NCBI GenBank assembly: GCA_001970855.1 | Contig: LSSN01005809.1 | Span: 1 to 18,013, forward strand | Length of the DNA stretch: 18,013 nt | From: Smittium culicis | Taxonomy: Eukaryota; Kickxellomycota; Harpellomycetes; Harpellales; Legeriomycetaceae | Direction: 5' to 3' | Shown: in pieces, positions 1 to 10,654 of the stretch | How the letters are laid out: each line of letters begins with the position of its first letter | Position numbering within the stretch: position 1 is the first letter of the stretch | Notes under the pieces: generated by a model | The model's input: only the letters and a program-made list of their open reading frames with translations | What the model was told of the DNA's origin: nothing | Database searches by the model: none | Position numbers and translations under genes: made by a program

Positions 1-181
1 TACAATATGCTAATGTGGCAGCACCGATAATTACCCAAGCTTGGACAGAATCTGGAGAAGGAACATTATCGTTTTCGGCCTCTTTTGAATTTTTTAAATC
101 TGAAAAATGATTTTCATTTATATCATTAAGATCGTTTTCAGGGTTATTTAGCGACTTTTCTCGATTTACTTCGCTTTCCAT
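1..181 (-). CDS. MCT/Mch-like MFS transporter, N-terminal fragment cut by the window edge
   Basis: Read from an ATG at 181-179, this frame gives 60 residues and runs off the left end. An in-frame TAA lies 9 nt before the ATG, so this is the first possible start in the exon; position -3 is A. Residues 1-40 are acidic and Asn-rich, as in the cytosolic tail of fungal monocarboxylate-transporter-like carriers. The tail is followed by PSPDSVQAW and the start of the first membrane helix. The last 20 residues before the final Cys match the complete neighbour at 2738-4081 at 14 of 20 positions (shared P-DS-QAW and ATLAY), so the two are paralogues. The PDS-QAW stretch sits where MCT proteins carry their conserved motif before TM1. 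About 85% of the protein, including all but the first helix, lies outside the window, so whether the gene is intact is unknown. Substrate unknown. Confidence 0.8.
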   Translation of the reverse strand, partial: MESEVNREKSLNNPENDLNDINENHFSDLKNSKEAENDNVPSPDSVQAWVIIGAATLAYC

Positions 182-2737
182 CTTTTTAATTTAATTCTGT
201 ATGTCAAATTAATCAGATTATATTAGAAAATCTTTTATTGAAATTTGCTAAAGCAGATTTTTGAATTTATAATAGTGTATAAATAACGAAATTATTTTTT
301 AGTTCTATTATTGAGTAGGAATTTTCACTTTTTTATCTTCTATTATAACTTTTCTTGGTATACGATGAAATATTGGCTACTTCGTGGCAGATTCTTTAAA
401 AGTTGGCACTCGATTTGAAGTATAATATTGATAATTTTGATCGGGAATTATTACGATCTACTAAATCGTCAATGAGCAAAACATTTGCATCTGTAAGTTA
501 AGAAATCTTATTGATATATTTATTCAACATAAAAAGCAAGATTGTATAGTTTTTTCTAAAGCTGATAAAGCGATTGTTTATTACTAATTATTTATTATCC
601 AATATTTCAAATCAAATTTTGAAACTTAACATTTGATGATATATAACTGATGTTAGATTTGCCCATTAGATAAATGATGCACTAGGGGTAAAATTTATTG
701 TACCTTGATCTATATTAAATTAAGCCAATTAATTGCAATACAATCTCAATTAAAACTCTGCTTTTGATTTATTTGGGATATTATTGGTAACAGTCTTTTG
801 TAAGCTATTAAGTAGTAAAAGTCGATAAAAGCTAATAATTAAACTTGTGTTTGAAACTTCTAAATGTAGCTTAAAGGATAGCATTGTAAATTTTCATAGT
901 TAATGAAAAAATTCATTTCAGTATTGGTATTTGCCAAAGAATCAAACGAAATCACCAGCGATATCAATATACTTTGATTTATTAACCGCAAGTCCACCAA
1001 GCCCGAAGATAGTATAGAAACATGCATGAAATCTGCATTTTTAGATATATGGAGATGAACTCGAAATTAGTAAAATTTATTATAAATTACTTGTAGTCTA
1101 TAAATGTCTAGTAAAACAAGCCTATATAATTATGCTCTAAGCAGTAATATGAAATATATCGTTTTTTTGGAATTTATCTTTTATATTATCATACTAAACA
1201 TGCTTCAGCTAGCCCAATAGAAGATTTTACTCGCAGTTGGTACAGTAATATTTTCTACCAGGTACTTTATAAATATAAAATTATATTAACCTTTAGTGAA
1301 GAAGCATTAAATATTTTTTAATGAAAAAACGTAAAATAAATTGTTTGCTATTTTTTTTACCTGCTTGGTTTTAATTCGTATTTAATTTTTTTTTTTGCGG
1401 TTTATAAATGTAGTTAGTGTATACAAAAACACAAGGCTAATTACACGCCTTTTTTTGTCGAAGTTTGTGAATTGTGCAGATTACCATAAACATACGTGAA
1501 AGTTATAATAACTATAAAATAAATAACACAGTATTCATTAAAGTTTTAAATAGCTTGAAGCTTATTATTAGCATTTTACCTTATTGATTAAACTGATTAT
1601 AAACTTTTGATATCAATAATTCGGGATGGATTTTACTGATTCCTTTTTTTTTGTGAACTTTATAATAATATATATTTTTCAAAGCTATATAAATCAAATT
1701 TAAAAAAAGTACAATTAGTCGAAATCCCAAAATATAAACATAAGTAAGAAATATACTAAAATAAAAAAAAGATTGTAAAATTCTTGATTTTAAATAGGTA
1801 GTTTTAATGTTAAAATAGTATTCAAAATATTAATCATAATTACATTTTTACAAGATTTAATATTCGACACCTAAATAAGCAAATAATTGGAGAAATTTTT
1901 TGATTTTTTAGGATTTAGAAACCTACTGTGCAATTTCAGCACGACATTTCAAATCTTGAAAACCGTCATCGTTTTTTAATATTATAAAATAATGGGATTT
2001 AGTAATTATCTATACAATCTTGTAGTTAGGACATTCAGTTTAGTAGTGAATTGTTTTTATAAATAATAAAAATAAAATTTTTTTTAAAAATTAATTCTTT
2101 ATTATTATGATATGTAGAGCCGTTAAAATTCTTATATTTTTCTTTTTAATTCAAGGCTTTTTACTTAAAAATTTTAAATCTAAGGGCTTTTCTCAAGATG
2201 CTATAAAATAACTATTTGCGAAAATTATATTTTTATTATTATAAATAACGAACTATGAGCCCTTAGTAAGAGTTAAATCATACTTTTTTTTTTTGGTTTA
2301 ATAACTGGAATTGGACCTGAAAAATCCTTTGGTTTTCAATCTACTGGTGATTATTAAACTTTCTATATAATTTTGAAGTAGAATCAAATAACAAATTAAG
2401 AGTTTTGGGATTAGGACATATATTCATTGAGTCTATCTGTACAATATATGAAAATCTTTAATGCATTCCTCGAAGGGGTAAAGTAGAGAGTGATAATATG
2501 AGTATTATGTATTGGAATTATGACATACAAGAAAATTAAAATCCATCGTCAGATGGGATAGTAGCAGTAATAAAAATAGGTAAAGGCTAAAAATAAAAAA
2601 AATTTAAGGATTAAGAAAAATAGTATATAAAAATAAAGTTATCTGGCTTGAATTTTAGATGGAATTTAAGAATTAAAAGAGTGTGGAAGTATCTTTTAAT
2701 TAGAAATATCGGTGTGGGGAAGGAAGAAGTTTCATAA
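182..2737. other. A+T-rich spacer between the tandem transporter genes
   Basis: This 2.6 kb stretch lies between the start of the left transporter and the stop of the complete one. It must hold the promoter of the former and the 3' end of the latter. No frame is convincing; the longest is a 73-codon A+T-driven frame overlapping the transporter's 3' end. About 100 nt past the transporter stop, the minus strand reads TTTTTATATACTATTTTTC, which resembles a yeast TATATA-type polyadenylation efficiency element. AGGGGTAAA occurs at 684-692 and again at 2474-2482; AGGGG is the core of the yeast stress-response element, but with so few bases this may be chance. A small island of higher G+C at about 920-1035 is open in all three minus frames for about 30 codons, without a recognisable product. 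Nothing else stands out. Confidence 0.7.
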
Positions 2738-4081
2738 TTAAAGTTTGCCGATTTTAGCATTAGGTTCGTACCTTCTGACATAAAGTCTAAAAAGAACAAA
2801 CAATACACCGTTAACAAAGTACACAATACCACCTGAAATAATTACAGGGACGTAAGAAGTGCGATGGCCCAACTTATCGAATAGGAGGCCCATTACAGGC
2901 ACACCAGCGAGAGTACTCAGGCCGTAAGCGAAAAACATTAGGCCATTAGCTTGTAGGATTTCGTCTTTTTTGTAATTATTTGAGACGAGAGCTGCCATAA
3001 GAGGGAAAGCCATTGGATATAAAAGTCCGAAGAATGAAATGAAGACCAAGTATACTGAAAACAATCTTGTAGGGAGCCAAAGTCCAAAAATCAAAGCAGC
3101 AGAGCCAAAAGCTGAGAAAATCAGAGTGTTATTATTACCCCACTTTTTTGACATTATATTTGCAACAATGCGACCAACTCCGCCTAGTGCCGAATATATC
3201 AATACAGTATTTGAGGCAGTCGATCTAGACTGACCAATATCAGTTATTGTAGCAGGAAAGTACAAAACGATCAGTGAAGTGCCAAACTGGTTAAGGAATG
3301 CGCAAATACATACAAAAAGCGTGAATGGTCTTTTGAAAAGGCTAAAACTAATTAATGTTCTAGGAGGATTAAATTCACCTCGTTTTTTAAATAGGAAAAC
3401 GCAGAACATTGCAGGCACAAAGTTTATTATCGCTAGCACGCCAAAGGTCCAATGGATCCCTAGTACTGGTAATGTTTTTCTCATAGTCGGCGCCAAAATA
3501 AGACCTCCAAACCCACTGCCGGATGATACAATTCCAAGACCAAGACTCTTATGCTTAACTAGCCATAATGATGCCATCGTCAGTGACAGATTAATCAGTA
3601 GCGATGATCCAAAGCCATAAATGACACCCTGCGTCAAAACAAGCTGCCAAATAGTGTTGCTTAGTGCAGCTAAAGCCAAGCCTAAAGTCGAAGTCAGAGC
3701 GCCTATTAAAGTCACATACTTTATACCGATAAACGACACCATAGGCCCTGCAAGCAGTCCGCCCATATACCCGAGAGTGAATGATATTGTGCTAATCCAC
3801 GAAATAACTGCTGCTGGCTCGTTGGGAAACATCGTATTTAAATAGTATTCCTGTAATATTCCAGAAACTGTCAAGTTTCCGAACACATTACCGTAAGCTA
3901 AAGTAGCAAAACCGACGATTATCCATGCTTGCAAAGAATCGGGAGGAGGAATATTTTCATCTTCATTCTCATTCTTATCTGCTATTTCTGGAATTTGATC
4001 GGTTGTAATATCGCGATGCTTAGATTCAGAGCTATTTCTTACCTCTTCGGTATATATTTCATTCTTCAGCTTTAGTGACAT
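2738..4081 (-). CDS. Monocarboxylate-transporter-like (Mch family) MFS carrier, complete
   Basis: This is a 447-residue integral membrane carrier of the major facilitator superfamily, single exon. Residues 1-48 form a charged cytosolic tail. Twelve hydrophobic helices follow, at about 52-74, 91-113, 118-138, 145-167, 178-199, 211-231, 252-276, 288-310, 318-338, 341-365, 376-401 and 411-433. PDSLQAW (47-53) sits at the MCT signature before TM1, but lacks the usual GG. GGLLAGPMVSFIG (107-119) corresponds to MFS motif A. YGFGSSLL (155-162) and SSGSGFGGLILAP (186-198) are typical of fungal Mch proteins. The TM6-TM7 loop is short (about 232-251). An in-frame TAG 18 nt upstream fixes the ATG, with A at -3. 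Length fits the family (roughly 450-520 residues). Known members carry, or are proposed to carry, organic acids or riboflavin; the substrate here cannot be inferred. Its tandem partner starts at 181. A CTG codon at residue 388 lies in a hydrophobic helix, weakly favouring standard Leu decoding. Confidence 0.9.
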   Translation of the reverse strand: MSLKLKNEIYTEEVRNSSESKHRDITTDQIPEIADKNENEDENIPPPDSLQAWIIVGFATLAYGNVFGNLTVSGILQEYYLNTMFPNEPAAVISWISTISFTLGYMGGLLAGPMVSFIGIKYVTLIGALTSTLGLALAALSNTIWQLVLTQGVIYGFGSSLLINLSLTMASLWLVKHKSLGLGIVSSGSGFGGLILAPTMRKTLPVLGIHWTFGVLAIINFVPAMFCVFLFKKRGEFNPPRTLISFSLFKRPFTLFVCICAFLNQFGTSLIVLYFPATITDIGQSRSTASNTVLIYSALGGVGRIVANIMSKKWGNNNTLIFSAFGSAALIFGLWLPTRLFSVYLVFISFFGLLYPMAFPLMAALVSNNYKKDEILQANGLMFFAYGLSTLAGVPVMGLLFDKLGHRTSYVPVIISGGIVYFVNGVLFVLFRLYVRRYEPNAKIGKL

Positions 4082-4479
4082 GGTTAAATGTAAAAAAAAC
4101 TATAATGACAAAGATTATGGGAATTATGTTGGAAGATTAGTTTGACAGTATGAACAAGTTAATTACAGAATTTCAAAGTTTGAGCAGAATTTTTTTAAGT
4201 TTTGGATGTTAAATTTGATATAGAATTTTGCTTTTGAATAAAAGCTTATTTTGGGGAAATGTCTTTCGTTTTCTCTGATCAGACAGCTATTTCATTTTCT
4301 TATTTGTATGCGATAAATATAGGCGGTAAAAAAACTAATATATTCGCTATCTTTTTGAGGAACGTTGTATATTAATTGTTAAAAGAAAGTAGCATTTGTA
4401 GGAATATAAGGGATAATACGTATATATTATTTAGATTATGTCAAGGAAGAAATATTATAAATATCAGATAACATCACTG

Positions 4480-4840
4480 ATTACAGCTGCTAGCTTATGG
4501 TCTAGGTTACTTTTAACATTGATTACTCACTAAGCGCTTTTTTTATCACAGGAAAGTCTAAATTATTATTTCTGCAGTCATATAAATGAATTGCAATTTT
4601 GACGCTTTGACGTATAACAATGGGTTCCTGACAATATGCTTATATGTTTTGTAAAGTGTTCACTGATATCAATTTTTCCCGGGAATAGATTCTTCCAGAG
4701 CGCCTGAATACTGCTAATCTATAGGTGCAGCCAAAAAGAAATCAAAATTACCCGGTACAAATTCAATTAAAAGGGTTTTAGCCACTTACATTTACCCATT
4801 CCTCCACCCCTTACTATTGACTTTGGCAGCAATAAAAAAT
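4480..4840. promoter_or_regulatory. G+C-richer island upstream of the transporter; candidate upstream control region
   Basis: This block stands out from the A+T-rich surroundings and lies about 400-750 bp upstream of the transporter start. It holds an 8-bp tandem repeat, TTTGACGC TTTGACGT (4598-4613), whose second copy contains TGACGT, a CRE/ATF-like core. It also holds a 10-bp palindrome TTCCCGGGAA (4676-4685), a second CCCGG at 4751, and CCTCCACCCC followed by TTAC (4801-4814), which contains the stress-element core CCCCT. These are seen directly; calling them binding sites is inference. The alternative is that the block is a decayed coding relic: one plus-strand frame is protein-like but broken by several stops. 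Confidence 0.3.
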
Positions 4841-4956
4841 CTAACAAAACACATAAATAAATTATTTTTCTGACTAATCTATTACGCAGGTAAATCATAT
4901 AATTGAACCATCATTTATTGATTTTCACATATAATTAAATAACAAATAATTTAATT

Positions 4957-4990
4957 AAAAAAAAAAAAAAACTAAACTAAGCTAAGCTAA
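4957..4990. repeat. A15 run followed by a CTAAR tandem repeat
   Basis: Fifteen A residues (4957-4971) are followed directly by CTAAA CTAAG CTAAG CTAA (4972-4990), a 5-bp unit repeated nearly four times. This is a simple-sequence tract seen directly. No function is implied. Confidence 0.7.
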
Positions 4991-5254
4991 TTATTATAAA
5001 GTAAAAACTATAGCCCAAATCTATGAGGTTATTTTTTGCACTATTTATTATTTTTTTCACCATTTTGTTACTATATTACGCCATAAAAAAAAAACTCGTT
5101 AAGATTATATGTGCGATTAGTAGCATACCAAAAAAATTAGATTGAATAATATATTCAAATTTTGCTCTAACCAATTGAGCTCTTCATAGGGAATACTAAT
5201 ATATATTTGTTTAATACATTTGGCCTCAAAGGTCAGACCAGCAAATCGTCTTAG

Positions 5255-5383
5255 TATAATAAGAAAGCAATTGATCCTTTGATTAAAGGATTATCTAGAC
5301 CTTTACCGATTTCCATTGACGATTTTTATTTAATAAAATTATGCCTCTTAATATCAGAGCTAATATATTGTTATCTCTACTAA
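5255..5383 (+). pseudogene. Possible relic of a copia-type RNase H C-terminus
   Basis: A 42-codon open frame, bounded by TAG (5252-5254) and TAA (5381-5383) and with no Met, reads YNKKAIDPLIKGLSRPLP near its start. DPLIKGLSR resembles the D-P-L-T-K-G-L-S/P-R segment near the end of the RNase H domain in many Ty1/copia polyproteins. In the intact family this segment lies close to the end of pol and is followed by the 3' LTR. Here no reverse transcriptase, integrase or other RNase H motif was found upstream, and no purine tract follows, so at most it is an isolated scrap. The match was picked by eye from many frames and may be chance. Confidence 0.2.
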
Positions 5384-5586
5384 GTAACTGCAAGTTTTAA
5401 TGATAAAATAATGACTTGAATGACATTAAGATTAAGCTAAGGTGTAATTATACGGAAAATTTTATAAAAAATCCTATTAATCATTAATTCAATATTTTTG
5501 ATACTGTATGTTGTGATGTTTCATAATAAGTAAAACAGTATTTTAGAAAAAATAAAGACGAAAAATTAATAATATAAGAATATTGT

Positions 5587-5614
5587 TATAAATTATAAAT
5601 TATAAATTATAAAA
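5587..5614. repeat. TATAAAT tandem repeat, four copies
   Basis: Three perfect copies of the 7-bp unit TATAAAT are followed by one copy ending in A (TATAAAA). It is a short minisatellite-like tract, seen directly, with no evidence of function. Confidence 0.85.
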
Positions 5615-6077
5615 AAAACACACTATTCTATCTATTTAGCATTCTCCCAATTCTAGTTATATATGTGCGAATGTGACTCGATATAGATCATCTCGATGAA
5701 TAATAATATTTAATATATTTTTATTGATTTTTTTCAAATGATAAAACCCTTGTACGCAATTGGTAAATTTCATTAGCCTATTAATATATCATACTGACAA
5801 TTTCATGTAAAGTACACATATTTTTGTATTTTATTAAATATAAAAAAAATATCTAAAAATCAAATCAAATCTAAAAAATTAATTACAGCAACATGTTGAT
5901 TAAATAAAACTAATAACAAATAAAAAATAAAAGTATAATTAAATTAGTTCTGATTTATATTTTCATTACATTATTCAATACACTGTAAAAAAAGTTTTTC
6001 GCTGTAAATATATTAACTAATAATATCTTAATTTTTAACTACGAAATATATCGAGTTAATACAAGCCTAAATTTAAA

Positions 6078-6335
6078 TCAGAAATTTATTATGTAACTTA
6101 TTGGTGAGCAATAATCTGTATAATAACTTAAACAAGTCTGCCATGATGCGTGTGGAACTAAATCATCAAGTGGTGTAAATTCGCTTTCATAAGAAATACT
6201 CGATTCGATTCGATTCGATCCAATAATTAGTGTGCGCATATTTTTAAAATTAAGGATCCGTTCTGGCATTATTTGGGTATTTTTTCTGGGTAATACGCTT
6301 ATTTTTATTTCGTGTAATATTATAAGAGCTCGTTC
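6078..6335 (-). pseudogene. Unrecognised 85-codon open frame, possible exon or relic of a lost gene
   Basis: The frame is open from just after a TAA (6338-6336) to a TGA (6080-6078). The first Met, at 6269, gives 63 residues, but the frame is open for 22 codons before it. The DNA is clearly richer in G+C than its surroundings, and the residue mix is balanced (Glu, Arg, Ser, Asp, Pro, Trp, Cys), unlike most A+T-driven frames nearby. ILNFKNMRTLIIGSNRI (about residues 27-43 of the 85) has the L..L.I..N.I spacing of a leucine-rich repeat; no other repeat is visible. The C-terminal part, with HASWQTCLSYYTDYC, matches nothing I recognise. A CGATT repeat (6201-6219) lies inside it. By chance alone about one frame this long is expected in DNA of this composition. 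It could be a small gene, an exon, a decayed gene or noise. Confidence 0.25.
6201..6219. repeat. CGATT tandem repeat
   Basis: CGATT occurs three times in a row and continues with CGAT. The tract falls inside the unrecognised frame 6078-6335, where it encodes part of the SNRIESS stretch. It is a 5-bp unit, so a change in copy number would shift the frame. Confidence 0.8.
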
Positions 6336-9300
6336 TTACACAGAACAATCAGATCAACTGTAGGACTTACAATGTACATTTTTAACTTCAAAAATACATT
6401 GTAAATCTTGTTTTCCAACTTCAAATAATTAATTTTGTCAATAACTTAAACCAAATAAACCGCTTAAACAACTGCTTTTCCTTAGGTAGAAAAGCAATTC
6501 ATTTAATATGATTAATACCATTTCACTTTTTAATCTCTTCTAAAAATCCTCACAAGTTGTTAGTAGTAGTATTAGTATATTTTCATCTTTTCTAAATAAA
6601 GTATTTTTTAGTATAGCCCTTATCTAAAAAATACCTTGAACGTCTAAATTTTAATTATTGATGAAAATGATATCTTTTTTGTTCTATTACTCGTTGATTC
6701 GATCAAACTCGCTGATCTTGTAATATTTTAAAGTATTTTATAGTTATGTTATTGTAATCGAGTGAATTTTCTTTGAAACGCACTCGCTAAAAAAAAAACT
6801 CAGTCATTTTATTGAGTCGAACGTTAAAAGGTGATTGATATTCCCAAACCTAAATTCTCTCTCCATTTATTACATGCATAATTCTCAATATTTTAAACCC
6901 TGTTACCTTAATGATTCAACTCAACTTATCAGAAAAAATTTAGACTGTAAACTTATCGATCGAAAATTCTCATATAAAATACAGCTCTAGAGATATTTTG
7001 AACTCTAAAATTTCGAAGTCTATATATTTGCTCTTCTAATAATATTATAGCTATAATATAACCCTGTTATATTTTTGTCTCAGAGAGTTTATTAAACAAG
7101 ATTTAAAAGAATAAAAAAAACTATTACAAAAATAATTAAAAAGTTATAAAAAAAAGTATTCAATATACTTCCTTCCACCGCTCTGACAGCCCTATACTCA
7201 CTGCGAATAGTTTCAAGGCATGCTATTATAATTTTATATAATAAATATTACATTCATAAATTTTATGTCTATACATTACATTAGTTTTATAACGTTCATC
7301 CTTTTGTATATATTAGTATAATATTTAAATAATCAATATTTTATATATCTGAAACATTTTTGGTTAAACGTGATAATGAGACTCCTAATATTAAATTTTT
7401 AATCCTCAAAGAATGAAAAACATGTTAAATTTTGTATAATGACAGATTATTGATACTTGGATCGTTCTATTGATGCTAAAAATGGTAAAAATTCATGTAT
7501 CAATATTTATACCTGTCATTTGGAAAATATGTCAAAGTTTGTTATATAATTTTACACTAATTCATACCAGATAGTTGAAAAGAGCCGTGTCTTAGTTATA
7601 CTTACTAATTATATAGTTTCTCTCGATTTTCTAATAAAGTAAGAATGAAATTTTATAATGAGTATATTTTAGTAGTCTGCGAATAGCACACTTCTACAAT
7701 TATTTCTATAAATATAAAGTTATATGTTTAAAAAGTTATACCTTATTATAATCAAGTTTCAGTATTAGCACAAATTTTATTTTTGAGAATCTAGCTCTGT
7801 ATAAACAGAATTTTTAATGAGATCAAAATGTAGTCGTTTAATTCAACCACTACCTTTATTTACGATTAAGGATTTTATTTTAAAAGAAAAAGAATAAAAT
7901 TTGATATATATATTTAATTTTTACCCTGTGTTAAATGCGTAAGATTATAATAAAATAAAAGATGTTTAAATATTTTATTTAATAGTGTAAGGGTACTATA
8001 AAATACGCCTCAATTAAAATTAACAAAATTAAAGTGTTGACTATGAGTTTTAAGTTCAGTACTTTTTACTCCAACAAAAAAAAGTTATAATTCTAGATAA
8101 TAGAAGGATTTTAATTTTCAAAATTTAGGAATTAAAATTTCTTATCAAAAATTTGGACACTTACCATTATTACTTTCTCACTTAAGTTTATAAACAGATT
8201 ATTCACTATGATTTTCATTATTATACTTTATATAGGTCTCATTTTGTGGATAATTTTTCTTTTTTCTCGTATTCCATTCTTTGTAAAGTTTTAATTCATT
8301 TTTATTTAATATTAAATTAATAATAATATTGGCTAAATAATATTTCTTATTAATTTTTTGTATTTGTATTTCTCTCTGTGAGATTTCATAATTTCTAATC
8401 AATTAAACTATTATTTTTCGTTATATAAGAAAACTGGTGTAAGTAAAAAGCTTTTATCATAAAATTTTTGTTTAGATAATATATTTTGATTATAAACCTG
8501 ATTTCAATAATAAATTCGATTTTATTAAATTAAATTGGTTTTAATAAAGTGCGATTTTAAATACGTTATTTAATACAAATATTTGTAGACGTGAGCTATT
8601 TTCACATTAATAAATAATATACATATAAAAATATTTTTATACATTTATTTTGTAGAAATCTTTTGTGTTCTAGTTATAAATACGATAATATCTATAATAT
8701 AATTGTCCTATATTATATTTTTTAAATGAAATCTTGTTGATAGTAGTTGCCAGCGGTAGAGATATCTTTCTAGACTACAGTTTCTAAGGTAAAAATAAAG
8801 CTTTAGAAGCAGTAATATAAGCAAATAATAATATTTATTAAGAGTAAATGTTACTTATCAATAACTTAATAATTATTTATGCAATTATCAATAGCATAAA
8901 TTAAGACATTATAAAATAATAAAAACTAGCTAAACATATATAAACATAAAATTCTACAAAATATTATATTAGCTACACTTTTTGACATATCTTTACTTCA
9001 CTCTCAAAAACCTGACTAATTTTTATAGCAAAATTTAATATTTTGAATACTTATAAACTAAATAATTACAAATCTTATTTCAAAAAACACAAATAACTAA
9101 AACCCGACAATATATTAACAAAATTATTCCAAAAAATAAAACAAAATAAATAAATTAAAATATCATCCCTTATATTCTTTTCATCAAAAAAATTATAAAA
9201 ATATATTTTCTACAAAAATTACCAATTATTTTTATTAAAAGTATATCATTCCTAAATAATCAAATGTATAGATAGTCAAAAATACAAAGAATCAAGAAAA

Positions 9301-10654
9301 AATTTTTATCCGCTATTTAAAAATTTCCTAGAGTTTTTATTTGAGGATTTTTTTTGGTTCATATTCGTATTAAAAAGATTTTTTTACGATTAAAAATAAT
9401 TAAGACTTGTTTCTTTATTATTAAATATTATTTTTTTTGTTTTTAAAGTTTTTTTATTAGAAATGGTTCCTTTTATATTTTTTAGCCCGAATCCTCTTTT
9501 CTTAAACAAAAAACATATCTATTTAAACTAATGATTTTCTGATAATAATTTTTTCGTCGACATAACCAGCCAATATAGTATATCTGTAATAAATTTAAAA
9601 AATCTATAATTTAAAAGAATAACTAACTTGTTAGCTATTCTAAAGTATATATAAACTAATAACCCTTGCTCTTAAAGAGAATTTCCTTTTAAAAAAATCG
9701 ATACGAATTTTTGTTCTTTGTGATAAAAACTATGTTATTTCCTCATTATCGCAATTTTTTTAAGATATGAGATCGCAGTAGAAAGAAAAAATAAAAGATA
9801 GAAAGATAGAAAAAGTGATTTGGTTCGAAATTATTTCAGTGATTAGAATGAACCAATTACGAAAAATATTAACTAATATTCTTAAAATCCAAATGCCCCT
9901 AATAATGATTGTTTATATGTAACGAATAAGTGAAGTACTATATTCTGAATTATAATATCTCAATAATTATCGATCAAGAAAATTAAGAGGTTATTGATTT
10001 ATACATTTTGGTCTTACTGGCTCTAAATTTAAAAAAGATTCTATAGAGTACTCAAATAAAAATCGGAGTTTTCGCACCATTTTTAGCAGCTAGTACTAAC
10101 TATATTAGTCTTTAGCTTTGATCCCATCTTTATTAATGAAACTTGGAATCATAAAACAATAATTAATAATTTATTTTTAAATTAAATTAGAATTATTAAA
10201 AAACTGAGTATATTCTCATTATATTTTTTAAACCAGTGAACTTTTATTCTTTAAGAATTGAGTCTAATATTATCTTTTCGTTATTTTGACCAAATTCAGA
10301 ATTATTATTTTATAAATTTTTTTTTTTTTGGTTTTAATTAACCATTTCTACTGACTTTATCCATAAATCATGAGTATATAAGGTCTTCAAGAATACAGTC
10401 ATCGATATCTTGTTTTTCATACATCATAAAATCCGGCAAATCAATATCGGATTTTAATGAGCTTTCATAAAAATAATTTATGTTATAATTTAATACCATT
10501 ATTCGTAGATTAATCCTAATAAATTTAAAATATAAGAGATATTTTCATTATTATCAAAGATCAGAGAGGAATTAAATATTCAGGAATGAGAGTGAAGAGT
10601 ATCGATAAGTTCAAAATTGAATCCTTAATAAGTTTTTCAATAATTAATAGCCCG

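Noticed and set aside
932..1019. Minus-strand frame reading FYTIFGLGGLAVNKSKYIDI in a small G+C-richer island, considered as a third decayed transporter copy
   Set aside because: The resemblance to the transporter's GLG helices is superficial, all three frames are open here, and nothing before or after matches the paralogues.
1149..1220. 23-codon frame with a signal-peptide-like hydrophobic start (MKYIVFLEFIFYIIIL), followed in another frame by HASASPIEDF
   Set aside because: It ends at a TAG, needs a frameshift to continue, and hydrophobic Ile/Phe/Leu runs are expected from A+T-rich DNA.
3279..3845. Plus-strand frames of 113 and 74 codons over the transporter gene
   Set aside because: They are antisense shadows of the transporter coding sequence.
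5509..5893. TGTTGT...CAACA pair 385 bp apart, nearly the length of the 10655 block
   Set aside because: No sequence similarity to the other block, the terminal match is short, and such pairs arise often because both words are common in the region.
7042..7059. 18-bp perfect palindrome centred on TATAG/CTATA
   Set aside because: About one palindrome of this length is expected by chance in 18 kb of this composition.
8199..8402. 67-codon minus-strand frame starting with Met
   Set aside because: It is dominated by Lys, Asn, Ile, Tyr and Glu from A+T-rich codons, has no recognisable domain, and the DNA does not differ in composition from its surroundings.
10094..10108. TACTAAC followed by TATATTAG, resembling a branch point and 3' splice site
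   Set aside because: No matching 5' splice site nearby and no open frame on either side, so no gene for it to belong to.
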